The notes under the pieces: model-generated
The model's database searches: none
Seen by the model: the letters and a program-made list of their open reading frames with translations, nothing else
What the model was told of the DNA's origin: nothing
Made by a program: the position numbers and the translations under genes
In this document: piece after piece, positions 34,950 through 43,352 of the stretch
Layout: every line of letters begins with the position of its first letter
How positions within the stretch are numbered: position 1 is the stretch's first letter
Source of the DNA: Miniphocaeibacter sp012841535
Lineage (GTDB): Bacteria > Bacillota > Clostridia > Tissierellales > Peptoniphilaceae
Strand: one strand, 5' to 3'
Assembly: GCF_049274025.1 (NCBI RefSeq)
Contig: NZ_JBASRV010000017.1
Length of the DNA: 64,000 nt

Positions 34950-35255
34950 CTTTTCCTCCTATGAAATATGAAAAATATATTAACAATATATGCTAATATA
35001 CTAATGTTACCACAATAATGAAAATAGTAAATAAATACTTATGAAAAGTTTTATAAAATGTTGATAAATAGACAAAAAAACACGGTTAATTATATAAATA
35101 TAAAATATTTTAGGGAATAATAACTATAATATTTTATATAAATAAGTAAATAATATATTTAATAATTATATATAATTTAAGATAAAATCGAAAAATATTA
35201 TTGGAAATTTTTAATTAGAAAATGACCTTTAAATAAAATGTTTTTTCTATTTTTG

Positions 35256-35291
35256 TATTATTTCATAGATGATGACAATATTTTTTTGTTT
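35256..35291. repeat. 36-bp imperfect direct repeat, copy 2
   Basis: Matches 32294-32329 at 33 of 36 positions in the same orientation. Together they flank the M20/DUF3100 operon. Compared with copy 1 the three differences lie at 35264, 35273 and 35275. Confidence 0.75.
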
Positions 35292-35299
35292 TTTTAAAT

Positions 35300-35349
35300 A
35301 CCGAAAAATGACGGTTTGCATATTTATTACTTATTAAATATGATATAAT
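35300..35349 (+). promoter_or_regulatory. Extended -10 promoter and dyad of the molybdenum hydroxylase operon
   Basis: TGATATAAT at 35341-35349 is a full extended -10 (TGnTATAAT). About 30 bp upstream is ACCG-N8-CGGT (35300-35315); its left arm with flanks, AATACCGAAAAAT, resembles the PurR box (AWWWCCGAACWWT) with one mismatch. A purine-linked operator is plausible but unproven. Confidence 0.5.
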
Positions 35350-35393
35350 TTCATTGTTAGATAATACTTTTTTTCAAATTTAAGGGGGAACTA

Positions 35394-36221
35394 TTGTTTA
35401 CTTTAAGGGAATTTTATGAAGCTGATTCCATAAAAGATGCTTACGATATTTTGACTAAGTCAAAAAGGAATATGGTCTTAGGTGGAAATATGTTTTTAAA
35501 GATGAGCAATAAAAAATTAGGTGTAGGAATAGATTTATCTAACTTACATTTAAATAAAATAAATATTAATGACAGAATTATTTCAATAGGTACATCTGTA
35601 ACTCTATCTCAATTAGAGGAAAATAGCTTTTTAAAAAGTTATTCAGGTGGAGTTATAAAAAAAATGATAGAAACTATATCTTCAAAACAATTGCGTAATA
35701 TGGCAACAGTAGGTGCTTCTGTATATGCAAATTATGGATTTTCCGATATAGTTCCTGTTTTTTTGGCTTTAAATGCAAGGGTGCATCTATATAATGATGG
35801 TTGGATGAATTTATCCGATTTTGTAAATAGAAAGAAAACATCAGGAAACAGAGATATTTTAATAGAAGTGGAAATCCCTATTGAGGAGAGCTTTGCATAT
35901 TATACAGGTGTAAGGGCTACTGCTGGGGATTTTTGTATTTTAAATTTAACTCTATCAAGAATAAAGGATGAATTTAAGGTAGTTGTCGGGTCCAGACCAA
36001 TGAAGGCGGTAATTGCAGAAAGGACTTCTGAATATATTACAGAACATTACGATATTTTAACCTTTGATGATCTTGTAAAAAATGCCGGAGAAATTCTTAT
36101 TAATGAAGTTGAGTTTGGAACTAATATGAGAGGGTCAAAGGAATATAGAACACATTTATCAAAAGGGTTACTTCAAAAGGCATTAAAGGAGGTTTTAAAT
36201 GAAAATATCGCTTATGATTAA
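35394..36221 (+). CDS. Molybdenum hydroxylase FAD subunit (XdhB/CoxM-like)
   Basis: A 275-residue FAD-binding protein of the xanthine dehydrogenase/CO dehydrogenase medium-subunit family. The FAD-site MVLGGNMFLK (about 27-36), the IETISSKQLRNMATVGAS block that contacts flavin, and a C-terminal CO-dehydrogenase flavoprotein domain are visible. It passes electrons from the 2Fe-2S subunit to an acceptor. The start is TTG 35394, supported by AAGGGGG at 35382-35388. It overlaps the FeS gene by 23 nt. Confidence 0.88.
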   Translation: MFTLREFYEADSIKDAYDILTKSKRNMVLGGNMFLKMSNKKLGVGIDLSNLHLNKININDRIISIGTSVTLSQLEENSFLKSYSGGVIKKMIETISSKQLRNMATVGASVYANYGFSDIVPVFLALNARVHLYNDGWMNLSDFVNRKKTSGNRDILIEVEIPIEESFAYYTGVRATAGDFCILNLTLSRIKDEFKVVVGSRPMKAVIAERTSEYITEHYDILTFDDLVKNAGEILINEVEFGTNMRGSKEYRTHLSKGLLQKALKEVLNENIAYD

Positions 36222-36645
36222 TGAGAAAGAGTATGTTACTCATGTAAAACCTGAAGGAATGCTAATTGATGTATTAAGACATTTAGGATTTACTAGTGTA
36301 AAAAGAGGGTGTGACTCCTCAAGTTGTGGACTTTGTACAGTCTGGGTTGATGGTGTTCCAATTTTATCCTGTGGATATTTGGCTTTAAGGGCCTTAGGGA
36401 AAAGTATTACTACTATAGAAGGTGTACAGGAAGAAGCTAAAAAGTTTGGGACTTTTTTAGCCGAAGAAGGTGGAGACCAATGTGGTTTTTGTAATCCTGG
36501 TTTTATAATGAATGTTATAGCCTTAAAAAGACAGAATAAAAAATTTACCGATGAGGAAATTAAAACATATTTAATGGGAAATCTCTGTAGATGTACAGGC
36601 TATGCTAGTCAAATGCGAGCTATACAGAAATATTTAGAGGTATAA
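36199..36645 (+). CDS. Molybdenum hydroxylase 2Fe-2S subunit
   Basis: A 148-residue electron-transfer subunit. The plant-ferredoxin cluster is bound by Cys38, Cys43, Cys46 and Cys58 (GCDSSSCGLC...SCG) and the second [2Fe-2S] by Cys95, Cys98, Cys130 and Cys132 (CGFC...CRCTGY). Both clusters are complete. AAAGGAGG lies just upstream of the ATG, inside the FAD-subunit gene. Two nucleotides separate it from the catalytic subunit gene. Confidence 0.94.
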   Translation: MKISLMINEKEYVTHVKPEGMLIDVLRHLGFTSVKRGCDSSSCGLCTVWVDGVPILSCGYLALRALGKSITTIEGVQEEAKKFGTFLAEEGGDQCGFCNPGFIMNVIALKRQNKKFTDEEIKTYLMGNLCRCTGYASQMRAIQKYLEV

Positions 36646-36647
36646 AT

Positions 36648-38939
36648 ATGGGAAACATAGGAAAAAAGATAAAAAAAATAGATAGTGAAGCTATAACTTT
36701 AGGTAAACCTATATATACAGAAGACTTAGCTATTAAAAATACCTTATGTGTAAAACTTTTAAGAAGTCCTTATGCTAATGCAATAATAAAGAGTATAGAT
36801 AAATCCAGAGCTGAAAGAACTGTTGGCGTTGAAGGGGTTTTTACCTATGAAGATGTTCCTAAAAACAGATTTTGTATGGCTGGACAAACCTATCCGGAAT
36901 TATCGCCATATGATAGGTTATTATTGGATAAACATGTTAGATATGTTGGAGACCCTGTAGCTATTGTTGTTGCTGCAGATGAAAAAATCTGTAACAGGGC
37001 CTTAAACTTAATTAAAGTAAAGTATGAGGTTTTAGAACCTTTATTGGATTTTGAAAAAGCAGAAGAAAGTCATATAAAAGTACATTCAGAAGAAGATGGA
37101 ACTTTTTTTAAAGGTTCTAAGGATTTTGTAAAATACGATCTTTCAAAAAACATAGTTGGAGAAATAAATAAGGTATTTGGAGAAGATCCTGAAAAAACTT
37201 ACGAAAAGTCTCCAGTAAAAATAGAAGAAGAATATACAATGCAGGAACAAGCCCATAGTATGATGGAAACCTATAGGTCCTATTCGTATTATGACCATTT
37301 AATGCGACTTACTGTTATAACATCTACTCAAGTTCCCTTTCATATAAAAAGACAGTTATCAGTGGCCTTGGGAATTCCTTCATCGAAAATTAGAATAATA
37401 AAACCTAGAATTGGTGGAGGCTTTGGTGGTAAACAAACATCTGTAACGGAAATATACGCAGCTTTTGCAACGATGAAAACCGGTAAGCCCTGTATGATTA
37501 AACTTTCAAGAAAAGAAAATTATACAGCTTCAAATACAAGACATAAAATGAGAGTTAAGGTAAAAATTGGGGCAGAAGAAGACGGTACTATAAATGTAAT
37601 TGATTTAGACGCCTTGTCAGATCAGGGAGCTTATGGCGAACACGCCTTTACTACTTTAGGCCTTGTTGGTGACAAATCCCTACCTTTATATAATAAGTTA
37701 AAATCTGCAAGATTTCATGGGAAAGTAGTTTATACTAATAAGGTTCCTGCTGGAGCTTTTAGAGGTTATGGAGCGACACAAGGTTGTTTTGCTGTTGAAT
37801 CGGCAGTAAATGAATTAGCTAAAAAAATCAATATGGACCCAACGAAATTAAGACTTAAGAATATTACAAAGGAAGGGGAAACAACTCTTGCCTATAATCA
37901 AAATATTTTAAGTTCCAAGCTGGAACAATGTATTTTAAAAGGTAAAGAATTAATAGATTGGGAAGAAAAATATCCATTTAAGGTTTTATCAAATGGTAAT
38001 ATTCGCTCTGTAGGAATGGCTATTACAATGCAAGGGTCGGGAATTGCCAATATTGATACTTCAACAGTAAATATAAAGTTAAATGAAGAGGGAGACTTTT
38101 CACTTTTAATTAGTGCAACAGATAACGGTGCCGGAGCAGATACTGTTTTAAGTCAAATGGCAGCGGAAATTTTAAAATGCAAGATAGATGATATTATTAC
38201 AATTGCCGCCGATACGGACATTACTCCCTATGACCCTGGCTCCTATGCGTCAAGTGGTGTATATGTAACAGGAGGAGCAGTAGTTAGGGCTGCTAATAAA
38301 TTAAAGAGAAATATTTTAAAAGAGGCCTCAGAAAAAACAGGCATTTATTTTGGAGATATGGACCTTATTAATGGAATGATTATGACTAATACAGGAAAAG
38401 AAGTTATGTCATTAAAGGATTTGGCAGAGGAATTAAGCTCCGGTGCTGAGGGAAAAACCATAATGGGTTCAGGTTCCTTTGGTTCAGACACATCTCCACC
38501 ACCATATGTAGCAGGATTTGCAGAGTTAGAAACAGATATTCTAACTGGTCAGGTAAAAGTAGTAAATTATGTTGCAGTAGTAGATTGTGGTACGGTTATT
38601 AATGAAAACTTAGCAAGGGTTCAAGTTGAAGGTGGAGTTGTACAGGGAATAGGTTTAGCCTTATATGAAGATGTTGTTTATTCAAAAGAAGGAAGACTTT
38701 TAACTGATGAATTCTTACAATATAAAATTCCAACAAGAAAAGATATAGGTGAATTAACAATAGATTTTCAAGAAAGTTATGAGCCAACAGGACCATTCGG
38801 TGCTAAATCCATTGGGGAAGTAGTAATAAATACACCAGCTCCTGCAATAAATGGGGCTTTATTAAATGGCATTGGAAGCCAATTTAGTAAATTACCAATT
38901 AAAGGAGAACATGTACTAAAGAAAATAATAGGATATTAA
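36648..38939 (+). CDS. Molybdenum hydroxylase catalytic (molybdopterin) subunit
   Basis: A 763-residue catalytic subunit of the xanthine dehydrogenase family. The substrate-tunnel segment IGGGFGGKQTS, AFRGYGATQ, and the active-site GAKSIGEVVIN with the base glutamate are present. Purines, nicotinate or aldehydes are possible substrates; it is too divergent to name from sequence. Selenium-dependent hydroxylases of Clostridia have this type of subunit, but no selenium or molybdenum-cofactor genes lie nearby. It ends the operon at a strong terminator. Confidence 0.9.
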   Translation: MGNIGKKIKKIDSEAITLGKPIYTEDLAIKNTLCVKLLRSPYANAIIKSIDKSRAERTVGVEGVFTYEDVPKNRFCMAGQTYPELSPYDRLLLDKHVRYVGDPVAIVVAADEKICNRALNLIKVKYEVLEPLLDFEKAEESHIKVHSEEDGTFFKGSKDFVKYDLSKNIVGEINKVFGEDPEKTYEKSPVKIEEEYTMQEQAHSMMETYRSYSYYDHLMRLTVITSTQVPFHIKRQLSVALGIPSSKIRIIKPRIGGGFGGKQTSVTEIYAAFATMKTGKPCMIKLSRKENYTASNTRHKMRVKVKIGAEEDGTINVIDLDALSDQGAYGEHAFTTLGLVGDKSLPLYNKLKSARFHGKVVYTNKVPAGAFRGYGATQGCFAVESAVNELAKKINMDPTKLRLKNITKEGETTLAYNQNILSSKLEQCILKGKELIDWEEKYPFKVLSNGNIRSVGMAITMQGSGIANIDTSTVNIKLNEEGDFSLLISATDNGAGADTVLSQMAAEILKCKIDDIITIAADTDITPYDPGSYASSGVYVTGGAVVRAANKLKRNILKEASEKTGIYFGDMDLINGMIMTNTGKEVMSLKDLAEELSSGAEGKTIMGSGSFGSDTSPPPYVAGFAELETDILTGQVKVVNYVAVVDCGTVINENLARVQVEGGVVQGIGLALYEDVVYSKEGRLLTDEFLQYKIPTRKDIGELTIDFQESYEPTGPFGAKSIGEVVINTPAPAINGALLNGIGSQFSKLPIKGEHVLKKIIGY

Positions 38940-38945
38940 TATTAG

Positions 38946-38971
38946 GCAGTCATATATATGGCTGCTTTTTT
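38946..38971 (+). terminator. Terminator of the molybdenum hydroxylase operon
   Basis: GCAGTCAT and ATGGCTGC pair with one G-U around ATAT and are followed by TTTTTT, 6 nt after the stop. Confidence 0.85.
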
Positions 38972-39048
38972 GGTATAATAAGTAAATAGTATTAAATTTC
39001 TTGTAAAATAATAGGTATTATATATAAGAACCTAAAAAGGAAAATAAA

Positions 39049-39525
39049 ATGAAAAAATATTATAAATATAGTACAGATTTATGTGATTTATATATAGCAG
39101 AGGAAAATTCCCATATAACAAATATTAGTTTTTCGAAAAATTTTGAAGGGGAGCTTCTAGAAACAAAACTTATAAAAGAAGCCTTTAAACAAATAGAAGA
39201 ATATTTACAAGGAAAAAGAAAGGAATTTAATCTACCTTTAGAAACAAAGGGGACAGATTTTCAAAATAGGGTTTGGAATTCTTTAAAGAAAATTCCCTAT
39301 GGTAAAACTTTCTCCTATAAAGATATAGCTGTAGATATAGGCAATGAAAAAGCTTCCAGAGCAGTTGGAAATGCAAATAATAAAAATCCTATAGTAATAG
39401 TTATTCCATGTCATAGGGTAATTGGAAAAAATGGTAAACTTGTAGGATATGGTGGAGGAATTTCCATAAAGAAAAAATTATTGGAATTAGAGGAAAAGCA
39501 TAGTGAAAATAAAGGTACTAAATAG
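39049..39525 (+). CDS. ogt: Methylated-DNA-protein-cysteine methyltransferase
   Basis: A 158-residue Ogt/MGMT-type suicide enzyme that removes O6-methyl or O4-methyl groups. The acceptor cysteine is Cys121 in VIPCHRVIG, with the DNA-binding RAVGNANNKNP helix before it and GYGGGISIKKKLL after it. The short N-terminal domain is typical of Ogt. It overlaps the ACT-domain gene by 23 nt. A second alkylation-repair gene (AlkD-like) lies at 23.4 kb. Confidence 0.94.
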   Translation: MKKYYKYSTDLCDLYIAEENSHITNISFSKNFEGELLETKLIKEAFKQIEEYLQGKRKEFNLPLETKGTDFQNRVWNSLKKIPYGKTFSYKDIAVDIGNEKASRAVGNANNKNPIVIVIPCHRVIGKNGKLVGYGGGISIKKKLLELEEKHSENKGTK

Positions 39526-39874
39526 AGATTTTGCTGTTTGCAAGGTAGAAGATTATAAATACGTAGACTTAAATGACGATTTTATTTTTATTGGAAAGAC
39601 CAATGAAGAGAAATCCTTAGTTTGTGAAGAAAAAAATCTTCCATTAAATGCTAGGGAAATTGAAAGAGGTTGGAAGTCTATGGTAATAGAAGGGGTTTTG
39701 GATTTTTCACTAGTTGGAATAATAGCTAAAATTTCACAGATATTAACTAACATCAAGGTTTCTATATTTGTTATTTCCACCTTTAATACAGATTATATTT
39801 TAATAAAAAAAGAAGAGCTTAAAAGAGCTATAGAGGAATTAGAAAGAAATGGCTATGAAATTGCAGAGGAATAA
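39503..39874 (+). CDS. ACT-domain protein
   Basis: A 123-residue protein of two ACT-like halves. The second half (about 55-122) has the CASTOR-type ACT pattern: GVLDFSLVGIIAKISQIL, VSIFVISTFNTDYILIK and a final helix. Such stand-alone proteins probably bind an amino acid. The start is GTG 39503, with AGGA 8 nt upstream, inside the ogt gene. The 3' end overlaps candidate upstream starts of the phosphoesterase gene. Its ligand is unknown. Confidence 0.82.
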   Translation: MKIKVLNRDFAVCKVEDYKYVDLNDDFIFIGKTNEEKSLVCEEKNLPLNAREIERGWKSMVIEGVLDFSLVGIIAKISQILTNIKVSIFVISTFNTDYILIKKEELKRAIEELERNGYEIAEE

Positions 39875-39878
39875 AAAA

Positions 39879-40688
39879 ATGTTAATAAAGTATTTTTTAT
39901 TATTTCTTGTACTTGTTTTTATAATTTTTACTATATATGAAAATTTTAGCCTTGGAATAACAGAAATTACTTATGAAAATAGTAAAATTCCAAAGAGTTT
40001 TAATAATTATAGAATTTTACAAATATCCGATTATCATAATAAAAAATTTCTCCAAGAAGATTATTTCTTAAATAAGGTTAAAGCCACAAAGCCAGATATT
40101 ATTTTTATTACTGGCGATATTATTAATAGTAGAAACCCTAAATATGAAATAGTGGAAAAAACCTTAGAGGAAATAATAAAAATAGCACCTGTTTATTATG
40201 TTACAGGAAATCATGAGTCAAGATTAGAAGAATTTCCACAATTTATAGAAAAAATGAAAGATATTGGAGTAGAAGTTCTTGAGGATTCTTCCTTAGAAGT
40301 GGAAAAGGAAAATTCTAAAATAAATATTATAGGACTTAATGACCCACAATATTATGGGAAAAAGCATTTGTTTAGCAAATTAAAGGACCTAATAAAGGAA
40401 GATGAATTTAATATTTTATTATCCCATAGACCTGAGTATTTTAAAGAATATGTAAAAACCGGTGTAGATTTAGTCTTTTCCGGTCATGCCCATGGTGGTC
40501 AAATAAAAATTCCCTTTATTGGAGCAATACTAGCACCAAATCAAGGGATTTTGCCAGCTTATGTAGAAGGTTTACATAAGAAAGATAATACAAGTTTAAT
40601 AATTAGTAGGGGAATAGGCAGTAGTTTAATACCAATACGAGTATTTAACCAAGGGGAATTAGTCCTTGTAGAAGTAAAGAGCAGGTAA
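39879..40688 (+). CDS. Membrane-anchored metallophosphoesterase (YkuE-like)
   Basis: A 269-residue calcineurin-type phosphoesterase with an N-terminal membrane anchor (about 4-22). The metal motifs DYHN, GDI, GNHES and GHAHGGQ are present; in the first, DxH is retained but the following residue is Asn. B. subtilis YkuE, a related protein, is exported. ATG 39879 is chosen because AGAGGA at 39865-39870 is 8 nt upstream; in-frame ATGs at 39849 and 39855 lie inside the ACT gene without a site. The substrate may be a cell-envelope lipid or UDP-linked phosphate. Confidence 0.88.
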   Translation: MLIKYFLLFLVLVFIIFTIYENFSLGITEITYENSKIPKSFNNYRILQISDYHNKKFLQEDYFLNKVKATKPDIIFITGDIINSRNPKYEIVEKTLEEIIKIAPVYYVTGNHESRLEEFPQFIEKMKDIGVEVLEDSSLEVEKENSKINIIGLNDPQYYGKKHLFSKLKDLIKEDEFNILLSHRPEYFKEYVKTGVDLVFSGHAHGGQIKIPFIGAILAPNQGILPAYVEGLHKKDNTSLIISRGIGSSLIPIRVFNQGELVLVEVKSR

Positions 40689-40716
40689 ATTACACTGGAA
40701 TAAATTGGAGTAGAAG

Positions 40717-42243
40717 ATGAAAGCAACAGCATTTATATTAATGATTATTACAATAGTTTCAAAAATTTTAGGATTTTTTAAAGGTATACTCCTTGCTTAT
40801 TTTTTTGGAACAGGAAAGGTAGCAGATGCCTTTAATTTTTCATTACAAATACCAACAATTATATTTGCATTTATAGCATCGGGGATATCAACGGGCTTTA
40901 TTCCAATTTATAAAAAATTGGAAAAGGAAGAAGGCTCTTTAATAGCAAATAGATTTACTAGTAATTTAGGAAATATTAGTATTGTACTAGGTATAATATT
41001 CTTGGTTTTTTCTGAAATATTTGCAGGTGCCGTAACCAAAATATATAAATTTACTCCTGCAACCTATAATTTAGCAGTAAATTTTTTAAGAATTACCTTA
41101 ATAAGTATTGTTGCAACATCGTTATCTACTGTATATAGAGGATATTTAAATGCAAAAGGGGAATTTATAGTTCCCGCCTTACAAGTATTTATTTTAAATA
41201 TTTTTATTATAATAGCAATAATACTTGGTGCAAAAATTAATATTTATCTACTTCCTATAGGACTTTGTATTGGTACTATTGTGCAGTACATCCCTTATAT
41301 TCCGGCTGTAAAAAGGACAGACTTTAAGTGGACAGCAAAAATTGACTTAAAGGATGAAAATATAAGAAGGATGATTTACCTAGCCCTACCGGTAATATTT
41401 GGAGTATCTATTAATAGTATTGGAAACTTAATAGACCAAGGCCTAGCTACTTACTATTTATCAGATGGTGGGTTGTCTATTATGTACTATGGTTCACAGT
41501 TAAGTGAATTGGTAAATGCAGTAGTAATAGGGGCAGTGTCAACTGTAGCCTATACTACCTTAAGTGAAAATGCTGCAGAAGGTAAAATAAGTAAATTTAA
41601 AAACAGTATACTATCATCTTTAAATTCAATGAATATTTTAATATATCCAGCTATAGTAGGTTTAATTATATATGCTGCACCTATTGTAAATGTAGTTTTT
41701 AATAGAGGGGAGTGGAAACCAGAGGCTACTCCACTAACTATTTTAACCTTACAATTCTATTCCCTAGGATTAATTGGAATAGCTTTTATGAATATATTCT
41801 CCAAGGCTTTTTTCTCCTTAAGAGATACAAGAACGCCAACTATAAACTCCCTATTGACCTTAATCATAGACTTGGTTTTAAGTGTTATGGCAGCTAATAT
41901 TATTGGCCTACCGGGACTTGCCTTGGGAACATCCCTAGGTTCTATAATTGGAGCTGGAATGTTAATAATTAGGCTTAGGAAAAAAATTGGGAAATTTAAT
42001 GGAACTAAAGAATTTATTATAGAAAATCTAAAAATGATAGTAGCAAGTTTAATAATGGGAGCTATTTCCTACTATATATATAACTTATTAGTAGGTAGAA
42101 TAGCATCAATACTTAGTTTAATAATTGCCATTGTTGTGGCAGTAGTAGTTTATTTTCTTTTAATCTATATATTTAAAGTAGAAGAACTGGAAAATATACT
42201 AGGAGGATTTAAAAATAAAATAAATAATATTTTGAAGAAATAA
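40717..42243 (+). CDS. murJ: Lipid II flippase MurJ
   Basis: A 508-residue MOP-superfamily protein with 14 predicted helices that flips lipid II across the membrane for peptidoglycan synthesis. It opens ATAFILMIITIVSKILGFFK, the classic MviN start with the conserved lysine, and has PTIIFAFIASGISTGFIPIY and the GxxRG-like YRGYLNAKGEF segment. GGAG precedes ATG 40717. It lies 28 nt after the phosphoesterase gene, consistent with a shared envelope role, and ends at a terminator. Confidence 0.92.
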   Translation: MKATAFILMIITIVSKILGFFKGILLAYFFGTGKVADAFNFSLQIPTIIFAFIASGISTGFIPIYKKLEKEEGSLIANRFTSNLGNISIVLGIIFLVFSEIFAGAVTKIYKFTPATYNLAVNFLRITLISIVATSLSTVYRGYLNAKGEFIVPALQVFILNIFIIIAIILGAKINIYLLPIGLCIGTIVQYIPYIPAVKRTDFKWTAKIDLKDENIRRMIYLALPVIFGVSINSIGNLIDQGLATYYLSDGGLSIMYYGSQLSELVNAVVIGAVSTVAYTTLSENAAEGKISKFKNSILSSLNSMNILIYPAIVGLIIYAAPIVNVVFNRGEWKPEATPLTILTLQFYSLGLIGIAFMNIFSKAFFSLRDTRTPTINSLLTLIIDLVLSVMAANIIGLPGLALGTSLGSIIGAGMLIIRLRKKIGKFNGTKEFIIENLKMIVASLIMGAISYYIYNLLVGRIASILSLIIAIVVAVVVYFLLIYIFKVEELENILGGFKNKINNILKK

Positions 42244-42247
42244 GATT

Positions 42248-42275
42248 AAAAGACGTGGAAGAGCCACGTCTTTTT
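42248..42275. terminator. Terminator after murJ, also facing a minus-strand gene
   Basis: AAAAGACGTGG and CCACGTCTTTTT pair around AAGAG. The hairpin lies 4 nt after the murJ stop and abuts the stop of the frameshifted minus-strand gene at 42274. Confidence 0.88.
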
Positions 42276-42533
42276 AAATTTCTACAATGCCTGTTGCTAT
42301 AAAAATAGTAAATAAAATAGAGCATATAGCTAAAATTAAAGTCCATATGGACAAAAAGAAAGCTAGAAAGGAATAACTTTTCTTATCCTATATTTTATCG
42401 GAATATATTTTTTATTTGAAGTTAAATCATCAGCTAAGGGTTTTACAAAAAGATATTTCTTAAAATTATATAGGATAAAAGTTAAAAATATAATAGAAAG
42501 TATAGGTAAAATAGTTAATAAAATCATCTTCAT
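42274..42533 (-). pseudogene. Frameshifted small two-helix membrane protein
   Basis: From ATG 42533 (with AGAGGAG upstream) the frame encodes 55 residues: a hydrophobic helix (MKMILLTILPILSIIFLTFI), then a basic linker ending RKVIPF at a TAG. The hydrophobic continuation (LAFFLSIWTLILAICSILF ... TGIVEI, stop 42274-42276) lies in another frame. One extra A in the AAGAAAAG run near 42377-42384 would join them into an 86-residue two-helix protein. It may be a recent pseudogene, a sequencing slip or a slippage site. The family is not recognised. Confidence 0.6.
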
Positions 42534-42597
42534 ACAAGCTCCTCTAAAGAATTATATTACTAAAAGCATTACTTTAGTCATTAAGTGTGAAAAAGCA

Positions 42598-42626
42598 TTG
42601 AAATCATAGATGATATAGTGTACTAT
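42598..42626 (+). promoter_or_regulatory. Sigma-A-type promoter of the ABC exporter genes
   Basis: TTGAAA (42598-42603) and TACTAT (42621-42626) are separated by 17 bp and lie 28 bp before ATG 42654. The spacer contains TCATAGATGAT, also found inside the 36-bp repeat copy at 35.26 kb. Confidence 0.55.
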
Positions 42627-42653
42627 TAAATAGATACAAAAGGGAGGTATAAT

Positions 42654-43352
42654 ATGTTAGATGTTATTGGACTTAGTAAAAAATATAATAAGACATTAGC
42701 AGTAGATAATGTTAGTTTCGATATACAAAGTGGTACAGTTGGAGTATTAATTGGACCAAATGGCTCAGGTAAATCTACAATAATAAAGTCTATAGCCGGA
42801 CTTTTAAGATACACTGGAGAAATAAAAATAAACAACTTAGAAAATAAAGACATAGAGGCAAAAAAGGTATTTGGTTATATTCCTGAAATACCGGCAATGT
42901 TTCCTCTGTTAACAGTAAGAGAGCATATAGTATATATTTTAAAGGCCTATGGTTTAGAAATAGATAATGAAAAAATTGATTACCTCTTAAAAAGATTTGA
43001 CCTAACAGACAAACAGGACAAATTAGGAGATGAACTTTCAAAAGGTATGATGCAAAAAGTTAGTATATGTTGTGCCCTAGCAGTTGAGCCGGAGGTTATT
43101 ATGTTAGATGAACCAATGGTTGGTTTAGACCCTAAGGCAATTAAAGAGTTAAAAATCATAATAAAAGAATTAAAGGAAAAAAATTGTACTATTTTAATAA
43201 GTACCCATATGCTTGAAATGGTTGAGGATATTTGGGATATGATGATACTTATGAAAGAGGGAAGAAAGGTTGGACAATATTATAAAAATCAAATGGGAGA
43301 CAAGGACCTGGAGGAATTATTCTTTGAACTAACAGGAGAAGAAGATGAATAG
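42654..43352 (+). CDS. ABC transporter ATP-binding protein (exporter type)
   Basis: A 232-residue ATPase. Walker A GPNGSGKSTI, signature LSKGMMQKVS (degenerate LSGGQ), Walker B VIMLDEPMVGLD and switch histidine in STHMLEM are intact. It lacks the C-terminal extension of import ATPases and resembles the CcmA/YtrB-like exporter group. AGGGAGG precedes ATG 42654. It overlaps the membrane-protein gene by 8 nt. Substrate unknown; lantibiotic or lipid export are usual for the group. Confidence 0.92.
   Translation: MLDVIGLSKKYNKTLAVDNVSFDIQSGTVGVLIGPNGSGKSTIIKSIAGLLRYTGEIKINNLENKDIEAKKVFGYIPEIPAMFPLLTVREHIVYILKAYGLEIDNEKIDYLLKRFDLTDKQDKLGDELSKGMMQKVSICCALAVEPEVIMLDEPMVGLDPKAIKELKIIIKELKEKNCTILISTHMLEMVEDIWDMMILMKEGRKVGQYYKNQMGDKDLEELFFELTGEEDE

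Larger units (their letters stand above)
34962..35393. other. AT-rich intergenic region between divergent operons
   Basis: No gene is supported. It contains the second 36-bp repeat (35256-35291), an AT-rich inverted repeat (ATAAAATATT / AATATTTTAT near 35098-35135), the dyad ACCG-N8-CGGT at 35300-35315 and the extended -10 promoter of the hydroxylase operon at 35341-35349. It also must hold the promoter of the M20 operon, which I could not place. Confidence 0.5.

Noticed and set aside
34962..35393. Purine riboswitch before the molybdenum hydroxylase operon
   Set aside because: The extended -10 lies only about 45 bp before the start codon, too close for the aptamer, and its conserved loops are not visible.
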